Positions 1 to 11,865 of a stretch of DNA of 64,000 nt are shown one piece after another (the first letter of the stretch is position 1; every line of letters starts with the position of its first letter). A program made the position numbers and the translations under genes. The DNA comes from Brachypodium distachyon (Eukaryota; Streptophyta; Magnoliopsida; Poales; Poaceae), in NCBI RefSeq assembly GCF_000005505.3, contig NC_016135.3, positions 19,376,613 through 19,440,612 on the forward strand, given 5' to 3'. The notes beneath the pieces were generated by a model. The model was not told where the DNA came from. It was given only the letters and a program-made list of their open reading frames with translations, and made no database searches.

Positions 1-1346
1 CGGCCCGAACAATATTCATTTGGTGGTTACCTTTATCTTTTCTTTTTCTTTTTTTGAGGGATATCTTTTCTTTTTCTTGCGTGCTCACATGCTCGCTCAA
101 TTGGTCAGTACTGGTGATGCATCATATGTGCTGGTGTGTTACAACTAATTGGGTGTATTCTTCCGGTAATCATTCAACAACCCAGCTGCTCTCCGGAGAA
201 ACATACCTACCTCCGTGCTCCGTCAAAGCGAGTATTCTTCTTCTATTGATCCACCAAATCATCACATGCTTCGTTGGTTCACCAGCGAGCGCATGAGCTG
301 CACTGGCGGCTGCTGCTTGCTTGCTACAACCTTTTTGCCGTTTTGCTGAAGCCGGCGTTGCCTAATTGATGCCAGAAACGCTGAATACTCCGCGAGTCAG
401 GAACGTGCAAACTATACTTAATGAAACCATATCCTTTGTCGATATCATATCGGAACCATTTAAAATTTTAAATCAAGCAGGGCGGCTACTGCTTACGCTT
501 TGTCGTCTAAAATCACACGAAAAGAAATCTTAAACAACAGCTACAGGGTCCGATGCAAGTTGGGTTCTGCTATGGACAAGAGGGTTGTTGCCTGCTAATG
601 CTCCATCATAAGCTCTCACGGAGTATTCTATTGGTTTGGTATGTGAAGAACCCCACATCTTTTAAATTAAGCTACCACATGGTCATCTGAGGCTTGAACT
701 CGTAATCTCGAGCGGCATTTCCTAATGCAGTAGGACGCTGGACGCTTTCCTACAGTTTTCATATGAAAATCAACTGGTCTCGTGTTCCACGGAAAGATTG
801 CTTAACATGCGACAGCCCACCGATCAGTCCTGTCATTGCCGGTCAAGTCAGTCGCAGAGTCTCGCGGCACGAACTGGGTGCCGATCAGAATCGCATCCAT
901 TTCCCTTCACTACTTAGTGAGCTCCACTCACAGGTCACAGAAAGGAAATCAACTTTTGTTTGTGTATTGGTCTTCTGTGCTATATCCTTTTCCAAATTAG
1001 GAGTAAATGACGAGGGATATTCCGGTTTGAAATGTAAAAGCTAGTATTCTGGTGCAAACTTCCGTTCCAGTCGCGCCAGTGCGCTCCTGCAGTGTGAACT
1101 TTCATTCTAAGTGCACACTTGACTTGGCAGACTTGACAGTCTTGAGCAGAAAACCTGTCTGGGTTAGGAGATTTTTCTTGGAATTCTTTCTAAGGTTTGG
1201 AGTGATCTGCCCCAGTAAAGGCTGGGGTATTACATGGTAACTGCAAAAGAGTTTCAGTGTTGCTGTGGGTCTGTGGGGGTGAGGCAGAAACTGCAATCTG
1301 TGGTTTTCTGTTCAGTCAGATATCCAGATCGACCCAAAGTACGCGT

Positions 1347-1364
1347 GTTTTGTGGCCACAAAAC
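1347..1364. repeat. 18-bp perfect palindrome
   Basis: GTTTTGTGGCCACAAAAC reads the same on both strands. It lies in a locally GC-rich patch inside AT-rich flank. It could bind a dimeric factor or be chance; no gene lies beside it. Confidence 0.6.
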
Positions 1365-1550
1365 GCCGTGGCACGCGTTGCACGCGGAATGTGCCCTGTT
1401 GCCCCACAGCGCAAAACCAACCGTCGTTCTTACCCAGAAGAGCCGAAATCCAGAAGAAATCTTCGAATCCTCGGCAGAATCCACTGCATTTATCTTATGA
1501 AAAACAAATCTGGTAATCATTAGGCCAAGTATCTGCACACTGCGATTCTG

Positions 1551-1656
1551 ATCTTTACTTGCAGATTGCATCAGGATTGTGTCTTCTTTCCCTTTTCTTC
1601 TAAAATACACCCAAGCAGGTGTATCTTTACTTGCAGATTGCATCAGGATTGTGTCT
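1551..1656. repeat. 34-bp direct repeat, period 72 bp
   Basis: A 34-base segment beginning ATCTTTACTTGCAGATTGCA occurs at 1551-1584 and again at 1623-1656. The second copy is an exact duplicate. This looks like a recent small tandem duplication with a 38-bp spacer. Confidence 0.8.
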
Positions 1657-2805
1657 GAAGCAATGAATTTGAAATTGATTATCAGGTATTTATGTTCCGA
1701 TAAGGCTACGTCTTTAGCATAGGATATGTAGTTTCTGAATTTATGATTTTCTGGGCCGTCCCGTCGCATATGTTCTCTCCGACGACAGTTCCACCTCACG
1801 AAATTTGAGAAGTGGGGAGGAACAGAGGCTTCCCGGCCGGCCGTGGTTCTGGTCCTGCGCCTGGTCGGTCATCCGCGTGCACACGTGACAGACACCGAGA
1901 GAAATTGCTTCCTTTCACATTGCTGGGGGTGAAGGTTGCATCACTATATCCACCAGATTTGGTTGAGTGGTCAAGTCGCGAGTCATACGAAGTCTGGTGC
2001 GTCCCTCCCGATCGGTCAGCGCTTACAAACAAGAGTTGAATAAAAACTCTTAGAAACAAAGGAGGGTCAGTCGGACGCGTACATACCAACATACATGGGC
2101 ATATGTTTGTTCATTCCTGTTTTTGGTTCAGTCTGTCGGAAAATATCTTTGTTGAGGATCCTTTGGTGGCTGTCTAGCTGAACGTGTAGAAAACTCTCTA
2201 ATTCTACTCTGTTCGCAAATTAGTACTGTAGCACTCTGCACATTTTTGAAGTATTCGATCCTCGGGTGTGCTGGGTATTGCTCATGTCAAGCTTTATACT
2301 TTCATTCGTTTTTTATAAGATGTTTTAGCTTTGTAAAATCAAACATCTTAAAATAGCTCATGTTTTTGTTCGTAAGGAAAAAGGAACTCCTAGTCCTTCG
2401 GGTGCAAATGCATGCATGTACAAACTCATGCTCATGCGAAGCACTTTACCAAGTGATATCGTGGAAACTCCCGGTCGTCTCTGGTCTCCACGTGTGCAGC
2501 CCTTCCCCGCAAAGTTGCTGGCTTTTAGAGTTTAGACCCGTCTCTGTAACAAAACCCACTCAATCTCAAGAAGTTTCTGCCTGAATGAGTGAAACATTTC
2601 CGACTAATTCAGGTGTAATTTACATCTTTGCATGTTTTCCCGAAATTATACTACAGCTAAGATGCTTTCCTTCATCTTCAGTTAACCGTGAACGGCGACC
2701 ATCAACCCCCATGCCGATCGAGCTTGGAATGTCCACAATTTTTGTGGCCTGAAGCGTACTGGCAGCGTGGGTGATCGAAGAATTCTGCACATTCATAATT
2801 TCGAC

Positions 2806-2920
2806 TTAGTCTGCGTTTATATTTGATGTTTTGCGAGCGCGTTGATATTTGACTTCACCAATGATTGCCAACAACTCCGTTAGCAAATCACCTGCGCTCA
2901 ATTTGTTGACCGCAGACTAA
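2806..2920. repeat. Small inverted-repeat (MITE-like) segment
   Basis: TTAGTCTGCG at 2806-2815 is the exact reverse complement of CGCAGACTAA at 2911-2920, giving a 115-bp unit. The ends TTA/TAA would suit a PIF/Harbinger-type target duplication, but the inverted repeat is short and no known consensus is recognised. Confidence 0.3.
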
Positions 2921-3502
2921 CTAGCATTGTTCAAATATTCAAAGTCATGGTTATAGTAGGGCTTGCATTTCACTACTGCGTTTGACATGCCCCAAAGAAC
3001 TCTGCTTACAGTGGAGGACAAAGTAACAATCTACCAACCCCAAAGCATTCAAGTTGAACCCAGTAGGCGGGCAATACTCGGTAGCCCATTTGCTCGGTGG
3101 GTTGGTGAGACACGTGCAAAAGAATTACTGATCGGGCGATACTCGGTTCAACAATTACATGGACTAGATAATAAGCAGGGGACTTGGTCTATGGCTCCAA
3201 CAAATTAATAGTGGCCGATCGGGCGATCCCCGAGGATGCGAGCGAGATTTCGCATATGTCCCATTTCTAAATTAATCTTTAAATTTTGAAATCAATTTTC
3301 GTGAAAAAAATTTGAACTAGCAAATTCCTAGTGGTCTAGATAAGCCGTATCTTGCTTGCATCCTACGTGTTGCGCAATTGCCATAGACGTATTCTTCTCC
3401 CATTCTCCTCATTTTTTGGGACCAAACAGAGTTGCATGATCATTATCTTTACTCTTTATCTTTACACTTATAAAGATCTGAGTTGGTGGTCGCGAATTCA
3501 CT

Positions 3503-3624
3503 CCAACGGTATTACCCCTTAATGACTACAAAATCATCTAATTGCCAACGGTATTACCCCTTAATGACTACAAAATCATCTAATTGCCAACGGTATTACT
3601 CCAACGGTATTACCCTTTAATGAG
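3503..3624. repeat. 42-bp tandem repeat, about 2.5-3 copies
   Basis: Units starting CCAACGGTATTACCCCTTAA begin at 3503 and 3545 with identical sequence. Shortened copies start at 3587 and 3601. The near identity of the first two copies suggests recent slippage or unequal exchange. Confidence 0.85.
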
Positions 3625-3857
3625 CGACACATATTTAAACAACTCATGATACCAATTTTTAGATTCGTAGCAGAGCACGGACAATGTATTCCAATATTAT
3701 AGTTTCAAATTTTCCCTTTGATTTGTTTCCTATAATTATTCAAATTTCTTTAGTTTTCTTGTTGTTTCTAAGTCTCCTACCTTTGTTGTTAACCCCTTGC
3801 TTTCTTTTTCGTGTTGTGCGAGCCTACCATGGGAACAGATAAAAACACCACCACTTT

Positions 3858-3878
3858 AGGCCTCGTTCGTTTTTTATT
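3858..3878. mobile_element. Left piece of a hAT-like MITE split by element A
   Basis: The flank just left of element A reads AGGCCTCGTTCG. The flank just right of it (20622-20734) ends with ACTGAACAGGCCCT, which is nearly its reverse complement. If element A (3879-20616) and one target duplication are removed, a unit of about 135 bp with GGCCT-GTTCGGTT-like ends remains, resembling common grass hAT-type MITEs. The terminal repeats are imperfect and I could not fix an 8-bp target duplication. Confidence 0.4.
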
Positions 3879-5025
3879 TGTTGTGGTGGTGTCACGGCAG
3901 ATGCCATAGAAAGGCTTAACTTGGGGCCGATGGACGAAGGAGGATCCGGAGGAGGGAGGACGTGAAGGAAAACACGCTCAAGTTACACAAACACAAACAG
4001 ATTTACCCAGGTTCGGAGCCCTCTTGTCGAGGTAAGACTCCTACTCCTGCTTTATTGTATTAGCCGAGATAGACAAGCTCTACAATGGCGCTCCATGAGA
4101 TATATTCTTGAGGAAAAAGAAGAAGGGAAAACCCTAGATGTCTAAGTGCTCCGTCCCTTTCTACAGAGGGGTAAGGTTCTATTTATAGACCACCCATGTC
4201 ACACTGACATGTGGACCGAGTTCTAACGTCACCTTCCTTGGGCCCCGCCAGGCACGCGGCTTGGTTCCCTCCCGGTGACACCATAGGGGACAAGACATGT
4301 TTACTTTTCCTTGGCACCCTGTAGAAAGTACCGCTATCCTCTGCCGGCTTCCGTCAGAGATTCTCTTTCGGTGCTTTTCTTGTGCAGTTGCCTGGCACCG
4401 GTACGTAAGCGGTGACTGCCTTTTCCACGATAATAATAACGCTGCTTTATCCTCTGCCGCGTGGTCAGGATAAGACCGTTGAGAGCTCTCGGCGTGGGCC
4501 GAGATCAAGGTGCTCGTCCTTATCCTGCAAGCTCATAAGACTACATAGTCATGCCGGCATACGTTCAGGATGCTGGTTTAGTGTTAGTTTGACTTTACAA
4601 TCCCGGCATACATAACCATGCCGGCTTTGCCTCCGTTACTTTTCCCTGACACCCTGCAGAAAGTACCGCTATCTTCTGCCGGCTTCCGTCAGAGATTCTC
4701 TTTCGGTGCTTTTCTTGTGCAATCGCCTGGCACAGGTACGTAAGCGGCGACTGCCTTTTCCACGATAATGATGACGCCGCTTTACCCTCTGCCGCGTGGT
4801 CAGGATAAGACCGTTGAGAGATCTCGGTGTGGGCCGAGATCAAGGTGCTTGTCTTTATCCTGCAGGCTCATAAGACAATTTAGTCATGCCGGCATACGTT
4901 CAGGATGCCAGCTTAGTGTTAGTTTGACTTTACGATGCCGGCATACGTAACCATGCCGGCTTTGCCTCCGTCATCTCGGCTAGAGTTGTGTCGTCATGAC
5001 CCTACCCGGGGTCATCCCCCCGACA
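3879..5025 (-). repeat. 3' LTR of element A
   Basis: It starts TGTTGTGGTGGTGTCACGGC and ends CCCCCGACA on the plus strand, so on the element's strand it runs TGTCGGGG to ACCACAACA. It matches 19887-20616 over most of its length but is longer because of an internal 335-bp tandem duplication. Its outer end is complete, which fixes the target duplication. Removing the duplication gives an original LTR of about 0.8 kb. Confidence 0.9.
4301..4970. repeat. 335-bp tandem duplication inside the 3' LTR of element A
   Basis: Copy 1 starts at 4301 and copy 2 at 4636, both beginning TTACTTTTCC and running through the GCCGGCATACGT motifs. The two copies differ at scattered positions. The other LTR (19887-20616) has one copy only, so the duplication arose in this LTR after insertion. 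Confidence 0.9.
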
Positions 5026-5581
5026 CTAGTCCCTGAAGCTATTGCGGTCCGGCAGGGAAGAATGTCGGGCCACGACAGTTTCCCATAGATAAACCACCAA
5101 AGCCTACTCGGGCTTAGCCGAAAAGGATGCCGAGACAGCCACAAGTTCTCCTAGCCGAGATCAATCCATTCCGACATTCCGGGTCGGCATGTTTATCCGG
5201 CCCTTAGCCGAGATTATTTTCTTCTCCATGGCCGACAATTGAAAACTTACTTCTGCCGATATAGACGCCACCTGTGACTTGGACTCTGCACTCCTCTAAA
5301 TTAACGGGAGGAAAAGATCCGATTTACTGCCGGTGCGCTTTTTGAGGTAAGCACAGTGTTCAATCGGACATCAAAACCAACAGAGCCATTAAGAGTGGAA
5401 TTTCGGTTCCCACGCGGACACTTATCCTCCCGGATCCGACGGGATTCTCTGTCCCACGCTGCGCGGTAATAAGGTGTATGCGCTTTGATGGGAATAACTG
5501 CCCCCAAGTCATGCACAATCTTCCCGTTGGTCACAGAGGTAGTGGGCGTGGGGGATCCGCGCCCCATTACTGTGCCGTGAG
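5026..5581. other. Element A untranslated region beside the 3' LTR
   Basis: Non-coding internal sequence of element A. Read on the minus strand it ends CTTCAGGGACTAG directly before the LTR start TGTCGGGG, which is where the polypurine tract of second-strand priming should sit. On the plus strand it leads into the promoter of the antisense ORF. Confidence 0.6.
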
Positions 5582-5589
5582 TATATATA
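5582..5589 (+). promoter_or_regulatory. TATA box of the antisense ORF of element A
   Basis: TATATATA on the plus strand sits about 175 bp before the first recognisable codons of the antisense ORF and is followed by a pyrimidine-rich leader. It points away from the 3' LTR and against pol, so the antisense ORF appears to have its own promoter. The equivalent site in the B/D/E family is a TTATAA(A)G box. Confidence 0.6.
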
Positions 5590-5754
5590 GAGGGAGAGGG
5601 TGAGGGTAAAAAACCCTTCGCACTCCTTGTCCTCCTCGTTCTCCTCTGGCCCTTTTCTCTCTGCGCACTCCGCCGTCGCTGCTAGCTTCAAGCTCCTCCG
5701 CCGCCGCCAGCTCGCTCTCGCTCGCTTGGCTCTCCACCGCTCTTCCTTGCTCGT

Positions 5755-5948
5755 TCAAGCCTCACACCAGCACCTTCTTCTTCCCGCAACCCCGCCGTCG
5801 ACCCTGCTGCTCAGCAGGTTGAGGAGAGGACCGGCTCGGAGCGAGCCGGCTGGGAGGGCTCCGATGTCACTCCGGCGGACATCGAGTGGCTCCGCCGCTC
5901 CTGGTGGATTCCGGAGGAAGTCGAATGCTGGGTTCCCGGCGACGAGAC
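5755..5948 (+). pseudogene. Antisense extra ORF of element A, 5' fragment (PF04195-like)
   Basis: In frame with the GAT at 5863 the plus strand encodes a Ser/Pro/Ala-rich leader followed by SDVTPADIEWLRR and IPEEVECWVPG. This is the start of the extra protein that Tat-lineage elements carry antisense to pol (Pfam 'putative gypsy type transposon', PF04195; role unknown). No ATG remains in this frame after the TAG near 5677, so the start codon seems mutated. The frame stops where element B begins at 5949. The C-terminal half resumes on the far side of B. Family assignment rests on the WLRR and IPEEV pattern and the position. Confidence 0.65.
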
Positions 5949-6833
5949 TGTCGTAGCCCGGGGTGTATACACCCGGGGTGAGCGGCACCCCCTTATAGGT
6001 TCAGCAAAGGGCATCGGGGATCACTCCGGCGATCGCCGGCGAAGCCAATGTCAAGTGTGAGGATGCACACAATCGTTTTTACCCAGGTTCGGGCCACCCT
6101 GAGGTGTAAAACCCTACATCCTGCTTCAGCGTTCTTATTAGCCAATGAACAAGGGTTTACAGGTTGCCAGGGGAGTTTCCGGGCGTTCTCTCCTTTTCTG
6201 CTAAGAGCTACTTGCTATTTCTGGCCAAAACTAGTAAAAAAGAACCGAACCACCCCCCCCCTCCGCCGACCATTGGCGGGGGTCCTCCTTTTATACTCAA
6301 GGGGATACCACAGGTGTCTCGGTGCATGGGTGACAAGTGACGAGCAAAGAACTAGGGCAGCTTGCCCTCGGTGTGCTGGCTTGCATGCATGATGAGTAGC
6401 CCTGCAGCTAGGGCGCTACGTGCCTAGAATTCACACCGGGCCAGTCATTGTAGGCTGACTGGACGGGGAATCCCCTTTCTGTCGGAGCATTTAATGTTTG
6501 CTTGTGCTTCACTCCGCCTTGACGAGCCCTGCGCACAAGGAACCCGCCGAGCGGCCACGTGACGTCGTTGTCCTGGCCGCTTGGTCCCGCTCCTGTAACG
6601 GGTGCCTGCGCCCGGGAACGCCCTTCCCGGCCAGTGACCTCCCCGGGAAGCACCCAGGCGGGAATTCTCTCGCTGCCCTCCAGGGCAACCCCCGCAGCCC
6701 GGCTAGCCCTGCTGGGCTGGTGACTTGCCGGGCAGCTTGTGCGGTGCTGCCCGGGGTGCGATCCTTCCGGAGAGCAAGTGAGGTGGCCCACGCGTCATGC
6801 GGCGGCGGTACCCCGGGTGCCACTGGTGCGACA
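5949..6833 (-). repeat. 3' LTR of element B
   Basis: It runs from TGTCGTAGCCCGGGG to CACTGGTGCGACA on the plus strand. It aligns with 37596-38479, 50819-51464 and 55469-56323, and in reverse with both LTRs of element E. A mirrored GTGTATACAC sits near its left edge. Confidence 0.85.
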
Positions 6834-7127
6834 GTAGCCCCCGGGCGTGGGCCGGCAACGCCTGTTCCTGGGTGAAATCTTCCCTGGTCGGTTGCCGGGC
6901 TACGCCCTTAACCGACGCATGGGTCCCGAGCCGTTTTGGGTCCCTGTCTGTGCGCTGCTCCAGGGACTCTGGCGTTACGGGCAGAGTAGTGGGCGCGAGA
7001 TTTCCGCCCTAACCTCCCCCTTTAACACGGGTGGTTAAGGCCACGCCCTGCACTACCCTCTTGGAGCGTAGTTATCCCCAGCGCACCCGTAGGGTGCGGA
7101 TGTGACCGTTGCTTAGCGCTGGGGCGT

Positions 7128-7133
7128 TATAAG
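7128..7133 (+). promoter_or_regulatory. TATA box of antisense ORF in B
   Basis: TATAAG within GCGTTATAAG lies 113 bp before the ATG at 7241. The same box and the following CCTTAGCCCCCCAGCC leader are conserved in D (38768) and, on the other strand, E (43472-43477). Confidence 0.55.
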
Positions 7134-7240
7134 ACCCCACCGCTGCGCTGAGAAGGAAACCCTTAGCCCCCCAGCCTTTCCTCCTCATCCCCAAGCTTCC
7201 TTGCGCACCTGAATCCTGCTAACTTCCGCCCACGTTCCCC

Positions 7241-10200
7241 ATGGCGCCCACCGCTCCCAAGAAAGGGAAAGGCTCCAAGAGTTCCGCAGCCGGCAAGAGT
7301 GAGAAGGCTCCCAAGAAGCCATCTCGGAGAAGGACCAGACGAAACGGGCGCTGAGGACCACGCACGCCTTCTTCTGGCCCGGCTACAATGGTGAGGGGCT
7401 GGACAAGGTCCGGCATGCCGTCGCCTCTCGGTTCAACGAGTACGGGGAGACTCTCATCTTCCCCGCCAACGCTGAGCACCAGGAGAACGACTTCCAGGTG
7501 TTCGCGCGCTTCATCCTTGCCGGGTTGGTGCCTCCATATTCCTTGTTCCTCCACGCGCTCATGGAGGCGTACCAGCTTCGGGTGGCACATCTCCACCCCA
7601 CCTCCCTCTTCCTCCTCGCCGTCTTACAGTTCCTCTGCGAGGGGTTCGTCGGAGTGATGCCGTCGGTGGCATTATTCCGGCACTACTTCTACCCGCGCGT
7701 TGAGCAGGCGGAGGCGATGTCGTCGGGGGTGGTGTTCCGTGCCCGCGACCGGATGAAGTCTGAGTTCATCGTCCGGTCGGAGAAGAAGATCGAGAAGGAA
7801 TGGCACGCGGACTGGTGCTGGGTTCGCGTGGAGGAACCCGAGGAGTTCATCTACGCGCCCACCGAGCTGCCGGTGACCAACGATAGCTGGCGGGACTGTT
7901 ACAGCCGCAACGCCGAGCTCCTCCCCATCGTTGAGAGGATCAAGGCTTTGCGGCTAGCGGGGCTCACCGACCTCGACGTGGCGCACACCTACATCAGCCG
8001 GCGCATCGCGCCGCTGTAGCTGCGCTCCCACCCCGCATGGATGTACACGGGGCCCGGGGACACCACCCGCCTCCAGAACAGGGGCGTGGCCCCGGATGCG
8101 ATCCGGGCGTGGGTGAAGGGGATCACCGGCGAAGATGCTCCCTTCACGGAGCTGTCGTCAGGGGCTCCCTCGCTCCACGCCGGCGTCCAGGGGCTGCACC
8201 ACATCATCAGCAGCTACCCGCCCTGCAATGAGTGGGGGTTGATGTCAGAATCCCCCGCTCGGACCCCGCGACCCCTTCCACCCGCAACCCGTGGGAAACG
8301 GGTGGTCGAGGAGAGCGAGGGAGAGTCGGAGCTCAGCTGGCCCGACCTTGAGTCTTCCGGCGACGAGGCGGGTCAAGTTGTCGGGACCCGATCGGTCCTC
8401 CCCGCGGTGGCGGAGGAGGATGATGAGGACGACGCACCCCTGCTCCTGCGAAGATCAAGAGCGCCCGCAGCAGCGGCCACCTCTGTAGTGACCGCAAGCA
8501 CCGCGGCGGCTTCCGTGGCGACCGGGGGTGCGGCAACCCCACGGGCGCCCACAGCCCTGCCCAAGCGGGGGCTCTTCCGGGGCTACGAGTTCAAGCTCAA
8601 CCCCCGAAGGACGGCACCTCGACGGGAGCTGGCAAGAGGGGGAGGGCCGACTCGCCACCCGCCGCGCCGAGCAAGAAGCCGCGCACCCGAGCCAGTGCCC
8701 GGGCCGACCCGGCCAGCGCGGGGGCTGGCGGCGCCGCCAACGCGCCTGCCGCCGACCCAATCCCAGTGGAGGAGGAGCCGGCAACAGGTACTGATCCCTC
8801 TTCTAGTTCCATTGTTTATGTTTCCTCTGCCCACTGACCCGCAACCGTACCACCTCCCTGACCCGTAGGCGAAATCCAGCTCGCGGCGGGCAGCCCGGCA
8901 GCAGAAGCCGGGACAGAGGGGGGGAGGCTCCTCCCGCAAGGACGGCGGCCCCACAAGGTACTCTCTCAGAGCTTCCTCGCGTCTGTCGCTGGGTACCTCA
9001 ATTTAGCTTTATGTTCTAATTTTTTCTTTGTCGCAGCCCCCACCACGCCCGCAGCGAGAACGGGCAATGCGGTGGTCGATCTCGGCCCCGACGTCAAGGA
9101 TGCGGAGATGAGGGAGGAGCCGGAGGCGGCTCCCGCGCCAAGCTCCACCGCGCCGGACACAACAGTGGCGGCGCCCCCCATCGCTACCGAGGTGGGGCTC
9201 GGCGGGGCATCCCCGGCCACGCAGGCCGAAGGCGCGGATCCCGCGTCCACCCCCAAGAGGCGTCTCCTGCCGGGGGCGCGGCAACTCCACCAGCCCCGCA
9301 ACCTATGGGTGCGGGTGTGGAGGAGGCTGCGGCAGGGGAGCAACAGGCGGCGCCGTTGCAAGTGGACGACGCTCCCCCCGGCCAAACATTGGCGGTGGGG
9401 GCCTCGTCGTCATCTGCCGCTACCTCCGGCCTTGACCTCAGCATCCTTGCCGGGGCGACTTGAGACCCAATCACCTAGGACCCAAGCATCTACGATCGGG
9501 GGCACCAGTTCCTTGACGCCATCAAGGAGCAGCAACTGGCGTTCATCACCTCATTCAACCAGGTGAAGGAGCGCCACGAACTCGCGAAGGGCCAGCTCAG
9601 CGATGTGCGGCAAGCCGTCGAGAGGGAACGGCAAGAGCTCTCCCGGCTACGGGAGGAGACGCGCCTAGTCCGGCAGGCAGGGATGAAGCCGCAGCGCCGG
9701 TCGTCCCCGAGGCAGAGCTCCATTGGCAACTGGAGGCCCAGCGCGCCGAGCACCAGCAAGCTCGGGACTCGCTGGCCGCGGCGCAGGATAAGGCCAACAA
9801 GGAGCATGAGAAGGTGCTCGCTATGGCCCAAGCTCGCCTCAACGAGAAGAGCGAGCTGGTCAGCAGCTACCTCTCCCAGCTCCAGGAGCTGCGCACCAAG
9901 CTGGAGGAGCAGACCAAGGTCGCGGAGGACGCGGCAGCGGCGTTGGCACGGCGAGAGAAGGAGCCCAATTCCGCCAAGGAAAAGAGCACCCAACTCGAGT
10001 CCGAATTGGCCACTGCCCGGGGCGAGCTCGTCAAGATGGGCGAGGACAATGTGGCCAAGGCCACGGAGATCTCGCGGCAAGCGGAACTCCTCCGCCAGGC
10101 CAAGCACGCTGTGGCGCTGGCACGCGGCAACCACGCCATTTTGGTGGAGCAGCGCCGGAGGGAGACCGTGAAGCTGCTTGGGATCGCCCGGGCGGTGCAC

Positions 10201-10566
10201 GACCTGCTACCGTGGTTCGAGCTGCAGGCAGTGCAGGTGGACGGCACGGACATCAGCACGCTGATCCCGTTCTTCTCCGACATGGTGGGGAAGCTCGGGG
10301 CGCTCGACGTGTGGATCCCCAAGTTCTGCGACGGGGAGATAGCCTTGTGCGCCAGATAGATCGCTGAGACGATCCTTCCTCGGGTGCACCTCCACCACCC
10401 AGACTTTCCCTTTGAGACGTTGCTGGACGCTTGGTCGGACAGCGAGGATGGCTCTTCTCACTGCAAGGTGGTGAGCAGGTTCGTCGAGGAGGTGGTGGAC
10501 CGAATGGAGAGGAAGCCGGAGCCGGAGCCAAAGGCGGAGCCCCTAGCTGAAGACCCCGGGAACTAG
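7241..10566 (+). pseudogene. Antisense PF04195-type ORF of element B (broken)
   Basis: It starts at ATG 7241 in a good context (CCCCATGGCG) and ends at TAG 10566. Order: Lys-rich N-terminus; globular PF04195-like domain with FARFILAGLVPPYSLFLHA, FLCEGFVGVMPSVALFRHY and KKIEKEWHADWCWVR; an acidic and Ala/Pro-rich low-complexity segment; and a long coiled coil with a conserved C-terminal domain (VDGTDISTLIPFFSDMVGK, FPFETLLDAWSDSED). Two introns fit: 8788-8868 and 8958-9036, at the same places as in D. It is broken by a frameshift near 7320, a TAG at 8017-8019 and further frameshifts near 8640 and 9680. It runs opposite to pol and does not resemble a catalytic transposase; its role is unknown. 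Confidence 0.8.
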
Positions 10567-11865
10567 TCGCCGCAGCCCCCTACCGGTCCTCGTTTTCTCT
10601 TTGTGTCTTTGTTCTTGATTCCTGCAAGTATCGCGCTTGGCGCCGTTGAACAATTGAGTTTTTATTAGTCTATGTAATCGTTCACTGTTTCTATGAATTT
10701 CGCTTTCTAGTTCTACTTGGTACTTGCTTCTTGTTCCCAGAATTGACTCGCGAAGTGGATCTTTTGACTTTCGTGTGTTATGCCTTGTGTTGCCGGGGAC
10801 TCGCGCGCCACACACTTAACCGGACCAAGGACCTGGGATGGATCCGTAGTGCCGACCTGGGGTCAAGTAGCAGCGGTGAGCCACTCCGCTTGCGGGATAA
10901 CTACTCCCAAGCACGCGCCCACGGAACAGACCCGCTAGCCGCATGAGGAGCGCACTCCCCCCTCAAGCGTCCTTCTAACACCCCAGCCACACGCAGGACT
11001 CGAGCCACACCAATGAGCCAATGTTAAGTGTCAGAAAGCTAGGTTACTAGGATCATGCACTTAGCTGTCTGTTCTCGCACTTGGAACGCTTGCTGGAGGG
11101 ATGCGGCAGGAACGCTGTGGCGGGGCCGCCGTCGGCGCCAAGCACTGATGGCGGCTCCACCACAACGTCTTCGCGGCAGCCCTCGCCTCAGAACCACCTT
11201 AGGAACACCCGCTGGAGGGATGCGACAAGGGCACGGCGGTAGTGCACCCATCAGCGCTGAGCGCTGATGGCATGCACCACCCCCGTGCCTCCGCGGCCTC
11301 TCTCGCCTTCGCAGCTATCTTCTTAGCTTCGCTCTGAGTTGCTCCATGGCCACCACGCCCTTTTATAGGCGCGGTGAAGAATCTCGCCACCATGCGCGCC
11401 GAGTCACCGCGGCACACGTGGCGACACCCTCGTGCAGCAAGAACCTTGAAGTGCGGTAAGAACCTCGAAGCGGTCGCCATGCACCATTGGCTACCGCTAA
11501 ATGACACGGCCTTTGAGCGCTCCACGAGCATCACAGTGCGCGCAATTCCGTCCTTGTCCTGCATGTCAGATTCTTACCGAGCCCAAGATGCTGCAATTTT
11601 TTTTTGAAATGCACGAAAAAAGACGCAACACAGATTGAGCACAGGTAACCCTCCTGCCTCTCAGCCCCCGGACATAGAAGGGTCGATGCCAAACTTGGGT
11701 GTGAGCACTCTTCCATTCCAGGACGCAGCTTCTGCGTGATGCGCGTTGCGGGGAGCTCGGCAACGGCATGGGCCCGTGCCGGAGCGATCCGGCAACGGGT
11801 TTTTGTTTTCGAGGCTTCGACAACCACCTGCTCACAATCAAGGATGGAACAAGACTTCTGTGCAC
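10567..11865. other. Element B trailing non-coding region
   Basis: Matches 47959-49340 in D, including the Asp/Cys-free GC-rich stretch after the antisense ORF and the T-run near 11600. It contains an imperfect tandem duplication of about 126 bp (11083-11335, units around GCTGGAGGGATGCG). I see no protein-coding signal. The region lies between the antisense ORF and where the end of pol would be. Confidence 0.6.

Larger units (their letters stand above)
1..3873. other. Gene-free left flank
   Basis: I see no convincing gene. Open frames here are short, lack family motifs and have no grass-like codon bias. The stretch is mostly AT-rich and holds only the small repeats listed separately (palindrome at 1347, direct repeat at 1551, inverted repeat at 2806, 42-bp tandem repeat at 3503). 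A spliced gene with very short exons cannot be excluded. Confidence 0.6.
5949..11865 (-). mobile_element. Element B: truncated Tat-like LTR retrotransposon nested in A
   Basis: Its left border is a full 885-bp LTR starting TGTCGTAGC after a possible target duplication GAGAC (5944-5948). Inside lie a plus-strand antisense ORF (7241-10566) and about 1.3 kb of trailing sequence that matches 47959-49340 of element D. The right part (gag, pol and second LTR) is missing, and similarity ends near 11865 where element A-type sequence resumes. The minus-strand TATA in the LTR (CTTTTATA at 6288-6295 on the plus strand) shows that the sense direction is minus. B, C, D and E belong to one family. Confidence 0.8.

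Noticed and set aside
763..1044. 93-codon ORF in the left flank
   Set aside because: No family motif, no codon bias, and no TATA/leader arrangement.
7241..10566. Calling the PF04195 ORFs active transposases
   Set aside because: The Pfam name suggests a transposon protein, but I see no catalytic triad, the ORF runs antisense to pol in LTR elements, and all copies here are broken.
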